Shown one piece after another: positions 23,885-34,097 of a stretch of DNA of 64,000 nucleotides (position 1 is the stretch's first letter; every line of letters starts with the position of its first letter). The notes below the pieces were generated by a model, which had not been told where the DNA came from, did no database searches, and saw only the letters and a list, made by a program, of their open reading frames with translations. Made by a program: the position numbers and the translations under genes. This DNA is from Saccopteryx bilineata (lineage: Eukaryota > Chordata > Mammalia > Chiroptera > Emballonuridae), in assembly GCF_036850765.1 (NCBI RefSeq), contig NC_089491.1, positions 90,614,740 to 90,678,739 of the forward strand. The letters run 5' to 3'.

Positions 23885-24022
23885 ATTTATTTTTTAATTT
23901 ATTGGGGTGACATAGTTCATCAAACTATACAGGTTTCAAATGTACCACTCAATATAACACCATCTACACACCAATGCCATTACCCCATTATCTCTGTTTA
24001 TACATTTGTCTCAGGAATTCTT
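23885..24022 (-). mobile_element. LINE-1 3' terminus fragment
   Basis: Antisense 3' end 'atttattggggtgacatagt', 'actatacaggtttcaaatgt'. It stops at about 24020, where a second LINE-1 3' end begins. Confidence 0.7.
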
Positions 24023-25227
24023 TTTACTTTTTATTTAAATTACTAGGGTGACACCCCAATTATATAGCCTTCAGATATATGATTCTACAACACGTCATCT
24101 GTACACTGTACTGTGTGGTCACCTATCTCAAGTCAACTCTCCTTCCGTCCATTTATTTTCCTTATCTCCTCCTCCACCTCTCCTAGCAATAACCACATTG
24201 TTGGGTCTGTGAATTTTCTCTCTCTCTCTTTTTCTTTTTACTTTATTCTTTCCTTTTTGTTTGCTCAATTCCACCAACGCCCTACCCAGGCCCCCAACCC
24301 CCTACCCCCAAAGGCTGTCAGCTTGTTCTCTATTTGTGAGTCTCTTTTCTGCTTGTTAGTTCATTTTATTCATTAGATTCCACATATGAGTAAAATTATA
24401 TGGTCTTTTCCTGAATGACTTATTTCACTTAGCATAATGCTGTCCAGGTCCATCCATGCAGTTGCAAAGGATAAGATTTCCGTCCTTATGACCACCAAGG
24501 AGTATTCCATTGTGTATGTAAATATACCACAGCTTTTTGGGGTTGAATTCAAATCTTGGCTTTGTAAATAATGTTGCAATGACCATTAGGTGAATATATT
24601 TTTCAAATTAGTTTTTGGGTTTCTTCAGCTAAATTCCCCAGAGTAGAATTAGTGGACTAAAAGGCAGTTCCAGTTTTAATTTTTGAGGTTACTCTATGCT
24701 GCTTTCCACAGGGACTGCACCAATCTGCATTCCCACCAACAGTACATAAGGATTCACTTTTCTCCACACCCTCACCAACACTTGTTTGTTGCTTTATTTA
24801 TGACAGCCATCTGACAGGAGTGAGGTGATATCTCATTGTGGTTTTAGCTTGCATTTCTCTGATGATTAATGACATTGAGCATCTTTTCATAATTTTATCA
24901 GCCATCTGTATGTCCTCTTTGTAGAAATATCTGTGAAAATCCTTTAACCATATTTTAATTAAACACTTTTTTTTGGTGTTGAATAGTATAATGTCATTAT
25001 AAATTTTGAATAATAACCCCTTATCAGATGTATCAGTGAATATTTTCTCCGACTCAGTGTGTTTTCCTTTCATTTTGTTGATGGTTTCCTTTGCTGTGCA
25101 AAATTTTAGTTTGATATAATCCCATTTGTTTGTTGGTTGGTTTGTTTACTTTGGTCTCCCTTGCCGAAGGAGATATCTCAAAAAATATTGCTACAAGAAA
25201 TGTCAAAGATTCTACTGTCTATGTTTT

Positions 25228-25401
25228 TTTATTTATTCATTTTAGAGAGAGGGGACAGAGAGAGATAGAGAGAGAAAAGAGGGGAGGAGCAGAAAGCATC
25301 AACTCCCATATGTGCCTTGACCAGGCAAGCCCAGGGTTTTGAACTGGTGAGCTCAGCATTCCAGGTTGATGCTTTATCCACAGTGCCACCGCAGGTCAGG
25401 C
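25228..25401 (-). mobile_element. Family B SINE inside LINE-1
   Basis: T-rich tail, GA-rich block, 'gcatcaactcccatatgtgc', and a head ending 'gccaccgcaggtcaggc'. The 14-bp target-site duplication has one mismatch: actgtctatgtttt at 25214-25227 and actgcctatgtttt at 25404-25417. Confidence 0.92.
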
Positions 25402-25448
25402 TTACTGCCTATGTTTTAATCTAGGATTCTTATGGTTTCAAAAATAAA

Positions 25449-25850
25449 GCCCTAATCAGTTGGCTAAGTGGCAGAGCATTTGCCTGGCATGTGGAAGCCT
25501 CTGGTTCAATTCCAGGTCAGGGAATATAGGAGAAGTGATCATCTGCTTCTCCATCCCTCTCTTTCTCTCTCTTTTTTCCTATCTCTCTCTCCTTCTCCTG
25601 CAGACATGGTTTGATTGAATTGAACAAGTTGGCCCTGGGCACTGAGGATGGCTTGTGGCCTCAGGCACTAAAAATGGCTTGTTTGCCAAGCAACAGAGCA
25701 ATGTCCCAGATGGGCAAAGCATCGTCTCATATGGGGCTTGCCAGTGGATCCTGGTCAGGGTATTTGCAGGAGTGAGTCTATCTCTCTGCCTCCCTTTCTC
25801 TCACTTAACTAAAATGAATAAATAAATAAATAAATAAATAAATAAAATAA
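25449..25850 (+). mobile_element. Family A SINE, older copy, inside LINE-1
   Basis: The head GCCCTAATCAGTTGGCTAAG and a B-box-like GGTTCAATTCC are followed by the family A body ('aacagagcaatgtcccagat', 'gcaaagcatcgtctcatatg') and a tail expanded into an (AAAT)n microsatellite at about 25811-25850. Confidence 0.87.
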
Positions 25851-27216
25851 CATTTAAGTCCTTAATCCACTTTGAGTTTATTCTTGTGTATAGTGTGAGA
25901 AGATGGTCTAGATTTTTTGCATATATATATTTGCATATATATATATTGCATATAAATTATATATATATAATTTTCTCAACACCATTTACTGACTAAACTA
26001 TCTTTTACCGCATTGTTTGTTTTTGCCTCCTTTGTAAAATATTAATATAAAAGTGTGGTTTATTTCTGAGCTCTCTATTCTATTTTATTGATTTACATGT
26101 CTGTTTTATGTCAGTATCATGCTGCATTAATTACATACTATAATCTTGTAGTATAGTACGATACCAGGAAACATGGTTCTTCTAACTTTTTTTGCTTTTC
26201 CCAAGATTGCTGTGGCTAGACAATGTCTTTTTTTGGTCCCATATAAATTTCTAAAATATTTTTCTAGTTCTTTGAAATATGCCACTGGTATGTTGATAGA
26301 AATTGCATTGACTCTATAGATTGCTTTGAGTAGTTCGGATTGTTTAGTGATGTTAATTCTTAATATCTATGAATGCAAATATGCTTCTACTTATTTGTAT
26401 CTTCTTCAGTTTCTTCTTTTATTGTCTTATATTTTTCCAACTACCATTCTTTTAAATCCTTGGTTAAAGTTATTCCTAGGCCTTTTACCATATTTTTGAT
26501 ACACTTGTGAATGGGATTGTTTTCTAAATTTTCCTTTCTGATAGTTATTTATTGGTGTATAAAAATGCAACAAATTTCTGAATATTTATTTGTATCCTGC
26601 TGTTTTACTGAATTCATTTGTTTTAGTGGAATCTTGAGGGTTCTCTATATACAATATCATGTCATCTGCAAATTACTTCTTTCTTTGCATTTTGGAAGCA
26701 TTTTATTTTTTCTTATTGTCTGATTGCTGATGTTATGACTTTCAGTTCTATGTTAAAAAAAGGTAGTAAAAGCAGATACCCCTGTTTTGTTCCTGATCTT
26801 AAAGGAAATGCTTGTAGTTTTTGCCCATTGAGTGTGCTCTCAGTTGTGTGTTTGTCATATATGGCCATTGTTATGTTGAGATATGTTCCCTCTGTTCCCA
26901 CTTTGGTAAAAGTTTTGATCATAAACGGGTACTTAATTTTATCAAATGCTTTTTCTGCATCTATTGATATAATCATGTGGTTTTATCCTTCATTTTATTT
27001 ATGTGGTGTATCACATTAATTCATTTGCAAATATTGTACTAACCAAGCAAAATAAATTCCACTTGATCATGATGTATAATCTTGTTAATGTGCTGCTGGA
27101 TCTGCTTTGCTAAAATTTCATTGAGGATTTTAGCATCAGTATTCATCAGAGATATTGGCCTATCTAGCTGATATTGGGAGTATCAAAGGCAAAAGTGATT
27201 TTAAGACCAGAAAAAA

Positions 27217-27232
27217 TATATATATATATATG
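27217..27232. repeat. (TA)n microsatellite
   Basis: A short alternating AT run just outside the 5' end of the LINE-1. Confidence 0.85.
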
Positions 27233-27539
27233 AGCTCAATATGGAAAATTGAAAGCGATCAATTCAATGTCTTCAAAATGTATTATGCTTATATGTAATT
27301 ATTAAATTTATATTCATAAAATATATTATTTGAAAATAAACTTGGCAATAATTGTGAGGTATGCTCCCAAATTTCTGAAGAATCACAGATAATCATAAAT
27401 TCAGTAGTATTCTTATAGTTAAATAGTTACAATAATAAACTTGAAAAACCTTTAAAAACATTATAAGAAAAATTATATTCAATATGATATGGAAACATTT
27501 TATGTTGCATCAATAGTGAGGATGTGCTAAGATCTCTTA

Positions 27540-27745
27540 CACCTTAATGCAGCTTTACATGGCTCTTAAAGATTGATGAATGTGAAGGTATCACTTAACT
27601 TTTTTGAGCTTTCTTTTCTTACTATAAAATGAAAAGAGAATACTTGCCTTGTTGGTTTCTGAAAAATAGAACTAAGACATAAAAATGACGTAAAATTTTG
27701 TCTGACACCTACCAGAACACTCAATAACTGATTGTTGTTCTTATT
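27540..27745 (+). repeat. MIR SINE relic
   Basis: Sense MIR-like order: 'aaggtatcacttaacttttt', 'tgagctttcttttcttacta', 'taaaatgaaaagagaatact', ending near 'cagaacactcaataactgat'. Confidence 0.6.
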
Positions 27746-27840
27746 ATGTCTGTTTCAAAAGTATTTGCCTTAGGGATATGATAAAAGCTGATATCTCACC
27801 AAACTCTGTGTCTTTTGTACCCCTTTTTAGCACCTAGTGC

Positions 27841-28448
27841 CAGTGGTGAGATTTAAATAATTTAACAACCGGTTCTCTGCCCTAATGACCATTTTAAGTA
27901 TAAAAATATATATACCAAAAGGTAGTTTATTATTTCATGTATTTAATACTTAAATAAAAATAATAAAAGAGGTACATAAAACTAGATTATGTTATAAGAA
28001 AGAGTTTTAAAATATTAATGAAAAAGTATTAACTAATACTAACAAAAAACAATACAAGTTGTCACCCCCTGATTGTTTGGCATTTTTTACATTATATATT
28101 TACTGAAGTAACAAACATAGGGAATTAAATGTAGTATTTTATCAAAGGTATAATGGGTTTTATGAAATTAATAAATAAATATTACATTACACTTAGGTCA
28201 AATTTTTTCACCTCTGGATGGAATGAACATTACTAAGGGCACTTAGAATACACTGTTGTGCAGATGAACATTAAAAAAGAACAAGGGATATAAATTTGTG
28301 ATTTCCACATTGGGTGGATGACTAGGCACCCACCTTAGAGAGAACTGCAATTACAAGTGCCATTTTAACAGCCAGTTCACCAAACTCAACAAAAAATTAG
28401 GTTATTGGTTCTATGGAACCTGTGTATACTGGCTGAATCCCACCAGTG
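27841..28448. mobile_element. Non-autonomous hAT DNA transposon (608 bp)
   Basis: Left end CAGTGGTGAGATTTAAATAA; the right end read inward is CACTGGTGGGATTCAGCC, an imperfect terminal inverted repeat. Exact 8-bp target-site duplication CCTAGTGC at 27833-27840 and 28449-28456, the length typical of the hAT superfamily. The interior is AT-rich with no transposase frame, so it must have been moved by an enzyme encoded elsewhere. The first bases recall hAT families known from bat genomes, but I cannot name the subfamily with certainty. Confidence 0.88.
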
Positions 28449-28456
28449 CCTAGTGC

Positions 28457-28869
28457 TGTTACTCCCATGCTCACTTCAATAGGATTTAATTAATGCCAAT
28501 TAAATTGAGTATGAAAGTCATAAATTGAGAAAAATAGAAAGAGATTGTTGGAGTCAAATTTGAATATTAAAATTATGGTGCTGTAAATGCCAAGTTGGAG
28601 TTTCAGAAAGAAAATATCAGCTAGTGTTGTGATTATCCACATAGGCTGATCAGAACTTGCAAGGAGATTATTTGCATGGCCCATGCCATATGGAGGTCAG
28701 ACAATTTAATTTACGAATCATTACAAGATAGATGATATAAACAGGGCCTGTATTGCCTAGCACTGTACCTGAATTTATAAGGTATTTAATAAATAAATTG
28801 ATTTTAGTAGTTTCAAACTATTACTCATAATTTAATATCCAAAACTATTCATTTTACTTTATAGTGTAA
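28457..28869. other. Mostly unassigned; possible MIR tail
   Basis: No gene. Bases 28745-28800 ('gcctagcactgtacctgaat', 'ggtatttaataaataaat') recall a MIR or LINE-2 3' end. Confidence 0.4.
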
Positions 28870-28877
28870 CAGAAATC

Positions 28878-29464
28878 TTTTTCTTTTCTTCTTCTCCTTC
28901 TCCTTCTCCTTCATCTTCATTTATTTTTATTTATTTATTTTTTTAGCAGAGACAGAGTCAGAGGGAGAGACAAATAGGGACAGACAGACAGGAAGGGAGA
29001 AAGATGAGAAGCATCAATTCTTTGTTTTGGCATGTTAGTTTTTCATTGACTGCTTTCTCATATGTGCCTTGACCGGGGGCTACAGCAGAGCAAGTAACCC
29101 CTTGCTCAAGCAAAGACCTTGGGCTCAAGCCAGTGACCATGGGGTCATGTCTATGATTCCACACTTAAGCCAGCGACCCTGCACTTCAGCCAGTGAGCCC
29201 ATGCTCAAGCTGGAGACTTTGGGGTATCAAATTTGGGTCCTCAGTGTCTCAGTCTGACACTCTACCCACTCTACCACCACCTGGTCAGGCTCTTTTCTTT
29301 TTTTTCCTTTTTAATGTTTATTTTATTGATTTCAGAGAGAGAAAGGGAGAGAGCAGGAGAGAGACAGCAACATCTGTTCATGTATGTGCCCTCACCAGGG
29401 AATGAACCGGCAACTTTTGAGCTTTGAGACAATGCTTTAACCAACTGAGCTACCCGGCCAGGGC
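28878..29464 (-). mobile_element. VES-type SINE with a C SINE nested in its tail
   Basis: The VES body lies at about 29310-29464 on the minus strand: 'tttattttattgatttcaga', 'catgtatgtgccctcaccag', and the head at right 'gagctacccggccagggc'. The shared flank cagaaatc occurs at 28870-28877 and 29465-29472, outside both SINEs. This implies that the VES element inserted first and the C SINE later landed in its T-rich tail. VES SINEs are a bat lineage marker, as far as I know. Confidence 0.8.
28925..29290 (-). mobile_element. Family C SINE (subtype C2), nested
   Basis: T-rich tail at left, then 'gacagacagacaggaaggga', 'tttctcatatgtgccttgac', repeated 'caagccagtgacc' units and a head ending 'ccaccacctggtcaggc'. 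It lies inside the tail of the VES element. Confidence 0.88.
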
Positions 29465-29472
29465 CAGAAATC

Positions 29473-31225
29473 CATTTCTTAATATTATTGCAAATAAATC
29501 TTTCTGTAGTTATCTCTTTTCTTTGGATCTCTTTTCTAGAAATCTTTCTAAGATAATTTGATTTAAAATAAGAATTGGTATAGCTACAATTTGGCTAAAG
29601 TGTAAAATAAGGTTATCTGTTAAAAGACTAAAATACATTAATAAAAGAGGTAAACTAAAAAGATAGAAAAAAAATAGAGTGTTTTGAACATGCAGTAGGG
29701 GCCAACAGTCTATCACAAAACCTCAAAGCATGCCAAAAAGAGGTAGAAACCCACTGAAGAACAGAAGCTTCCAGTGTGTCAGAGCAGGTCAGAAGGTGAG
29801 TGAGAACCAAACGGAGAGACAGAGGCTTTAGAGGATGCTATGCACCTTGATAATTCTTTGTTTCTACAACTTGAGTTTTCTGAACATATTTAATTATTTA
29901 GGAAATTTCTTTTTTAAATGATGGCATGCAAATAGTATCTAAGAGACTCACTAAATTAAGTATCTCAAGGACTGTCAATTTCAATGTTCTGATAATCAGA
30001 TCATGGTGGTATTGCTTTTAATAATCCTCTTCTCTCTTAAATTCAGATTTCTGAATGAACAAAATTCAAAGAGGCTGTAATTCTTCCTCAGTACTCTCAG
30101 TCATGGTTCCAAATAGTAATCAGAGATTTTCCTCATTTTGAAACAATATTATTCAAAAGCATTTGCTTAATCATTGGAGAGTTTGGCAATATCTTCTCAT
30201 CTTTAAGCATCAGCAAGATTAATTGTTCAGATATCTAACCCAAGGAAAACTTCTGCCAAGGCAAAGCAAATTTTCTAAGATGGACCCAAAACAGTAACTA
30301 AACACACGGTCTTCTGCAAATATGAGAGCCAAAAATGGGCACCTAAACTGGCCAAGATTTCTGCTGGAAACCTAGGCAACATAAAGGAAAACCTTTAAAT
30401 GTTCACATAACATTAGAGGCAAGTGAAAGTCTATGAATTTATTCTAGTAAATAATAAGAAATAGCTACAGTATTTTTAAAATTATAACATTAATTATAAA
30501 AGTGAAAAACTGGAAAGTATGTAAATGTTGATATAGCTGAATTGGTTAAGTGAATTATTACTGACTTATAAGTTACATTATAAAATGTGTATTCAATAAA
30601 ATAAAAAAAGACATAGTTATTGAAAACAACAATACAAAGAAACGTGAAAAAATGTATTAATGGAAGATACAAATGTCTAGAAAACCCGAATAAAGGTTTA
30701 GCCTCAAACTAATTTAAAAAATGCTCATTTAAGCTATAAGTGATACCATTTCTATCCCAAAATAATCTATGAAATCCTACAGGGTTAATCCTAAAGGGTG
30801 ATGCCCCAGGGAGGTTTCTTATGGGAACTGGCATAGACTATTAAGAGAAGTTCCCAGGAGGGAAGATTCTACTTTAGATATGTTTGTAGTAGGAAATTTA
30901 AAATAATTTCCATAATGAACATATTGAAAACATCTATTGAAGAATCATTAATATAATAATTTCACTAATGGAGTACCATACTTAGATTAGAGTTTAGTTC
31001 ATAAAATTGAAAGAAATGGTCTACAACCCAAGATAATAGAGTTTAATTTTACAACCTTATTTTGTTAGAAACAAGTAGTAGTGGCAGGTCCAGCCATGTG
31101 TACACAGGGCAGCTGGCCTACAGAATGCAGGAGTGGTGGCTAGAACAGAGTGGCTCTATTGTGACACACTGGCACTAGGAGACCAACCTAAGATACAATC
31201 ATATCTTTCAACCACAGTCTATTTT
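29473..31225. other. No recognised feature
   Basis: AT-rich unassigned sequence. Short minus-strand frames at 29510-29716 and 30490-30672 are AT-driven and not supported. Confidence 0.5.
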
Positions 31226-31229
31226 CTGA

Positions 31230-31357
31230 ACAGGATTTATTTGGAGTCAGAAGACCTGGATCCAAATGGCAGCTCTGTCTGTTATCACTGTGGGAGCTCA
31301 TACAACTCATGAATTTTCCTGAAAAAAAAAAATAAAAAATAAATAAAAAATAAATAA

Positions 31358-31394
<37 letters not shown>
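31230..31394 (+). repeat. MIR piece followed by A-rich and (TA)n microsatellite
   Basis: 31230-31325 shows the MIR 5' half ('tggagtcagaagacctggat', then 'gcagctctgtctgttatcac'). It runs into an A-rich (AAAT)n tract and a pure (TA)n run at about 31363-31394. Confidence 0.65.
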
Positions 31395-31396
<2 letters not shown>

Positions 31397-32370
31397 CTAG
31401 TGATGTGTAAAAACTAGCTTACACTGGCTTGTGGGAGACAATCGTGAACACCTCTTTCCAGCCCCATGTTCAGTGATGTTACATCAGCAGCTGGAAATCA
31501 GGCATAATAGCAGTTATTTATATCACAAAAACTAGCAAACATTATAAACCAGGTCTCCTCCTTCCCAAAGGAGCTAGTAGTAAGACATTTACCAGTACAT
31601 CACTGCTGTAAACAAGGGTCATTAAACAATATGACTAAGGGATTTAAATTGCCTTGGAAAACATAACATGTATTGTGAGATTTTGCTAATAATATCATTC
31701 TGTGCATAGTGTTTTGATAGATCAAATCTTGAACAAAGAGTTATCAAAGGCAACGTTTACATCTAATGAAAAAACAAGAGTTGAGAGATGAGAGTAATTA
31801 ATGAGGACTGAAGTTGGCTTTCTACAGCTTAAAACTGTATGCAAGTTCAGGAAAACACGAAAAAAGAATGGTGATAAGAGAACAAATTAGGTAAAGTGAA
31901 CATGTAAGAGGTTTTGAAAAAAAAAGTCGGTCAAAATACAAAGACACAAATTTTAGACAGAACTGTAAATAATCTGAAAGGCATCATTCAATTACTTATG
32001 TTCTAGAAAAATCAGGCTAGATCTTTTGAAAGCACTTTTCTTTTTCTATTTCTTTCATTAATATTGGATCAAAGGTGATTGCTCTTACCAATATAATCAA
32101 TACATGATTATGTGCTTACATTATTGACATTCATATATACAATGTTAACACATGAAAAGACAAAATATAATTTTGGGATAGATATTTTATAAATAATTAT
32201 GTGTGTAAAGGCCTGTAATGACAAAATAAGGATACAGTTAAAATTTCAAAGTGTTCTTTAGACTAAAAATATCTGGTGAGGGTCAAAGGGAAAACTGAAG
32301 ATTTTTGGTACTTTAGGGACCAAAGGCTTCACTGGGGAACATAAGTCATTCTGAAACCCCACCAATGTGA
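31395..32370. other. No recognised feature
   Basis: AT-rich unassigned sequence with no supported gene. Confidence 0.5.
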
Positions 32371-32378
32371 ATGTAATC

Positions 32379-32870
32379 CAGGGGTCCCCAAACTACGGCC
32401 CACTGAGGCCATTTATCTGGCCCCTCCTGCACTTCTGGAAGGGGCACCTCTTTCATTGGTGGTCAGTGAGAGGACACCGCAAAGTGCGGCGTTGCTAATA
32501 TACAATACTACTTCCGGTGATGCGGGACGCATGCATCACGGCTCCAGAAGTGCATTGCATCACGGCTCCAGAAGCGCGTCATATCACTTGTTACAGCTAG
32601 CAGTGACAAATATGGAACCGGACATTGACCATCTCATTAGCCAAAAGCAGGCCCATAGTTTCCATTGAAATACTGGTCAGTTTGTTGACTTAAATTTACT
32701 TGTTCTTTATTTTAAATATTGTATTTGTTCCCGTTTTGTTTTTTTCCTTTAAAATAAGGTATGTGCAGTGTGCATAGGGATTTGTTCATAGTTTTTTTTT
32801 ATAGTCCAGCCCTCCAACAGTCTGAGGGACAGTGAACTGGCCCCCTGTGTAAAAAGTTTGGGGACCCCTG
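32379..32870. mobile_element. Non-autonomous hAT DNA transposon (492 bp)
   Basis: Perfect 16-bp terminal inverted repeats CAGGGGTCCCCAAACT at 32379-32394 and (inverted) 32855-32870. Exact 8-bp target-site duplication ATGTAATC at 32371-32378 and 32871-32878, diagnostic of hAT insertion. The interior is unusually CpG-rich for this window and contains a 24-bp-period duplication of gcatcacggctccagaag (32533 and 32557). A short frame from the ATG at 32612 (MEPDIDHLISQKQ...) runs 19 codons to a stop and may be the start of a lost transposase. No catalytic region remains. Confidence 0.93.
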
Positions 32871-33161
32871 ATGTAATCAATGTCATAAAGCAACCTGGGA
32901 CCCCCACCTTATCTATTTTTTCATATTATGATTACTTATAATCATATAACTAAAACAAAAAAATGAACAAAAACAATATCAGCATTATAAAACAAAGATC
33001 AAATTCTATTTTCTGTTATTTATAATCCTTCTTTCTCCCCTATTTATTGAAAATAAAAAGTTAGAAAGTATGTAAAAAGAGGAATAGTCATAGGAAAAAC
33101 TTCATATTGTATATAAATATAATACAAGATAGAAGATAAAAAACATTAAAAAATGAGCTTA

Positions 33162-33498
33162 TGACAACATGAATAGACCTGCAGAACATTATACTAAGTG
33201 AAATAAGTAAAACAGAAAAAGCTAACAACTATATGATTTCACACAGAGGTGGGATATAAAAATGAGATGCATGAACATAGATAAAAGTGTAGTGGTTACT
33301 GGGGGAGGGAGATGAGGACAGGAGTAAAGAGGAACAAATATATGGTGACGGAAAAAAATTTGACTTTAGGTGGTGGGCACACAACATAAGCAAGAGTTCT
33401 AATGCTATAGAAATGTTTACCTGAAACCTATGTAGTCTTACTGATCCATGTCACCCCATTAAATTTAATATCTAAATAAATAAAAATAAATGAAAAAG
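33162..33498 (+). mobile_element. 5'-truncated LINE-1 (337 bp)
   Basis: Sense LINE-1 3' end: 'cattatactaagtgaaataa', 'agtgtagtggttactggggg', 'cctgaaacctatgtagtctt', 'catgtcaccccattaaattt' and an A-rich end. 8-bp duplication tgagctta at 33154-33161 and 33499-33506. Confidence 0.9.
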
Positions 33499-33584
33499 TG
33501 AGCTTAGAGCATTGAAATCATCAAGGTATCAAAAAAACAGTAACTGATTGGTATGACAATGATGATCATTAATTATTTTAATTT

Positions 33585-33770
33585 TTAGGTGTTTATTTTT
33601 AATTTGATTGATTTTAGAGGGAGAGAAAAAAAAAGAGAGAGAAAAATCAATCTGTTGATCCACTTTTTATGCACTCATTGGTTAATTCTTATATGTGCCC
33701 TGACAAGAGATCAAACCCACAACCTTGGCTTATCAGAACCACACTCTAACAAACTATGCTATATTTGAGA
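33585..33770 (-). mobile_element. VES-type SINE, older copy
   Basis: The + strand shows the antisense VES order: 'attgattttagagggagaga', 'gcactcattggttaattctt', 'atatgtgccctgacaagaga', 'tcaaacccacaaccttggct', with a decayed head at right. Confidence 0.75.
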
Positions 33771-33819
33771 AATTTTGCTATTAACCATATTATCAGTAGA
33801 TTCCTCAACTCCATTTGTT

Positions 33820-34097
33820 CCTTCTTTTCCCTCCCTCCCTCCTTTTCTTTTCCTTTCCTTTCCTCCCTACCTCCCACCTTCCCTCCTTTCCTTCCTTCCT
33901 TCCTTCCTTCCTTCCTTCCTTCCTTCCTTCCTTCCTTCCTTCCTTCCTTCCTTCCTTCCTTCCAACCTCCCTCCCTCCCTTTCTTCCTTCCCATTCCACC
34001 CTTCCTCCCTTCCACCCTCTCTCCCTCCCTCCCTCCCTCCCTCCCTCCCTTTTTTTCTTGTTTTTCTTTTTTCTTTCCTTCTATCCTTTTCCCCTTA
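33820..34097. repeat. Polypyrimidine tract with (TTCC)n core
   Basis: About 280 bp almost entirely C and T on the plus strand. The core 33888-33963 is pure TTCC repeated 19 times, and a (CCCT)n block lies near 34024-34048. It is open in several frames only because CT repeats contain no stops; the predicted Pro/Ser/Phe-rich proteins are artefacts. Confidence 0.95.

Larger units (their letters stand above)
24025..27168 (-). mobile_element. LINE-1, 5'-truncated, carrying two SINEs
   Basis: Antisense LINE-1 from the 3' UTR ('aattactagggtgacacccc') through ORF2 to about 27168. On the minus strand the reverse-transcriptase part is readable at 26713-26976, with motif [13 protein letters not shown] and a later [15 protein letters not shown] block. 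The catalytic FADD motif is encoded near 26664-26675 but has an in-frame TAA just upstream. C-terminal pieces are open at 24798-25073. Many stops and indels make it dead. It is interrupted by SINEs at 25228-25401 and 25449-25850 and by an AT microsatellite near 25915-25972. Confidence 0.9.
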
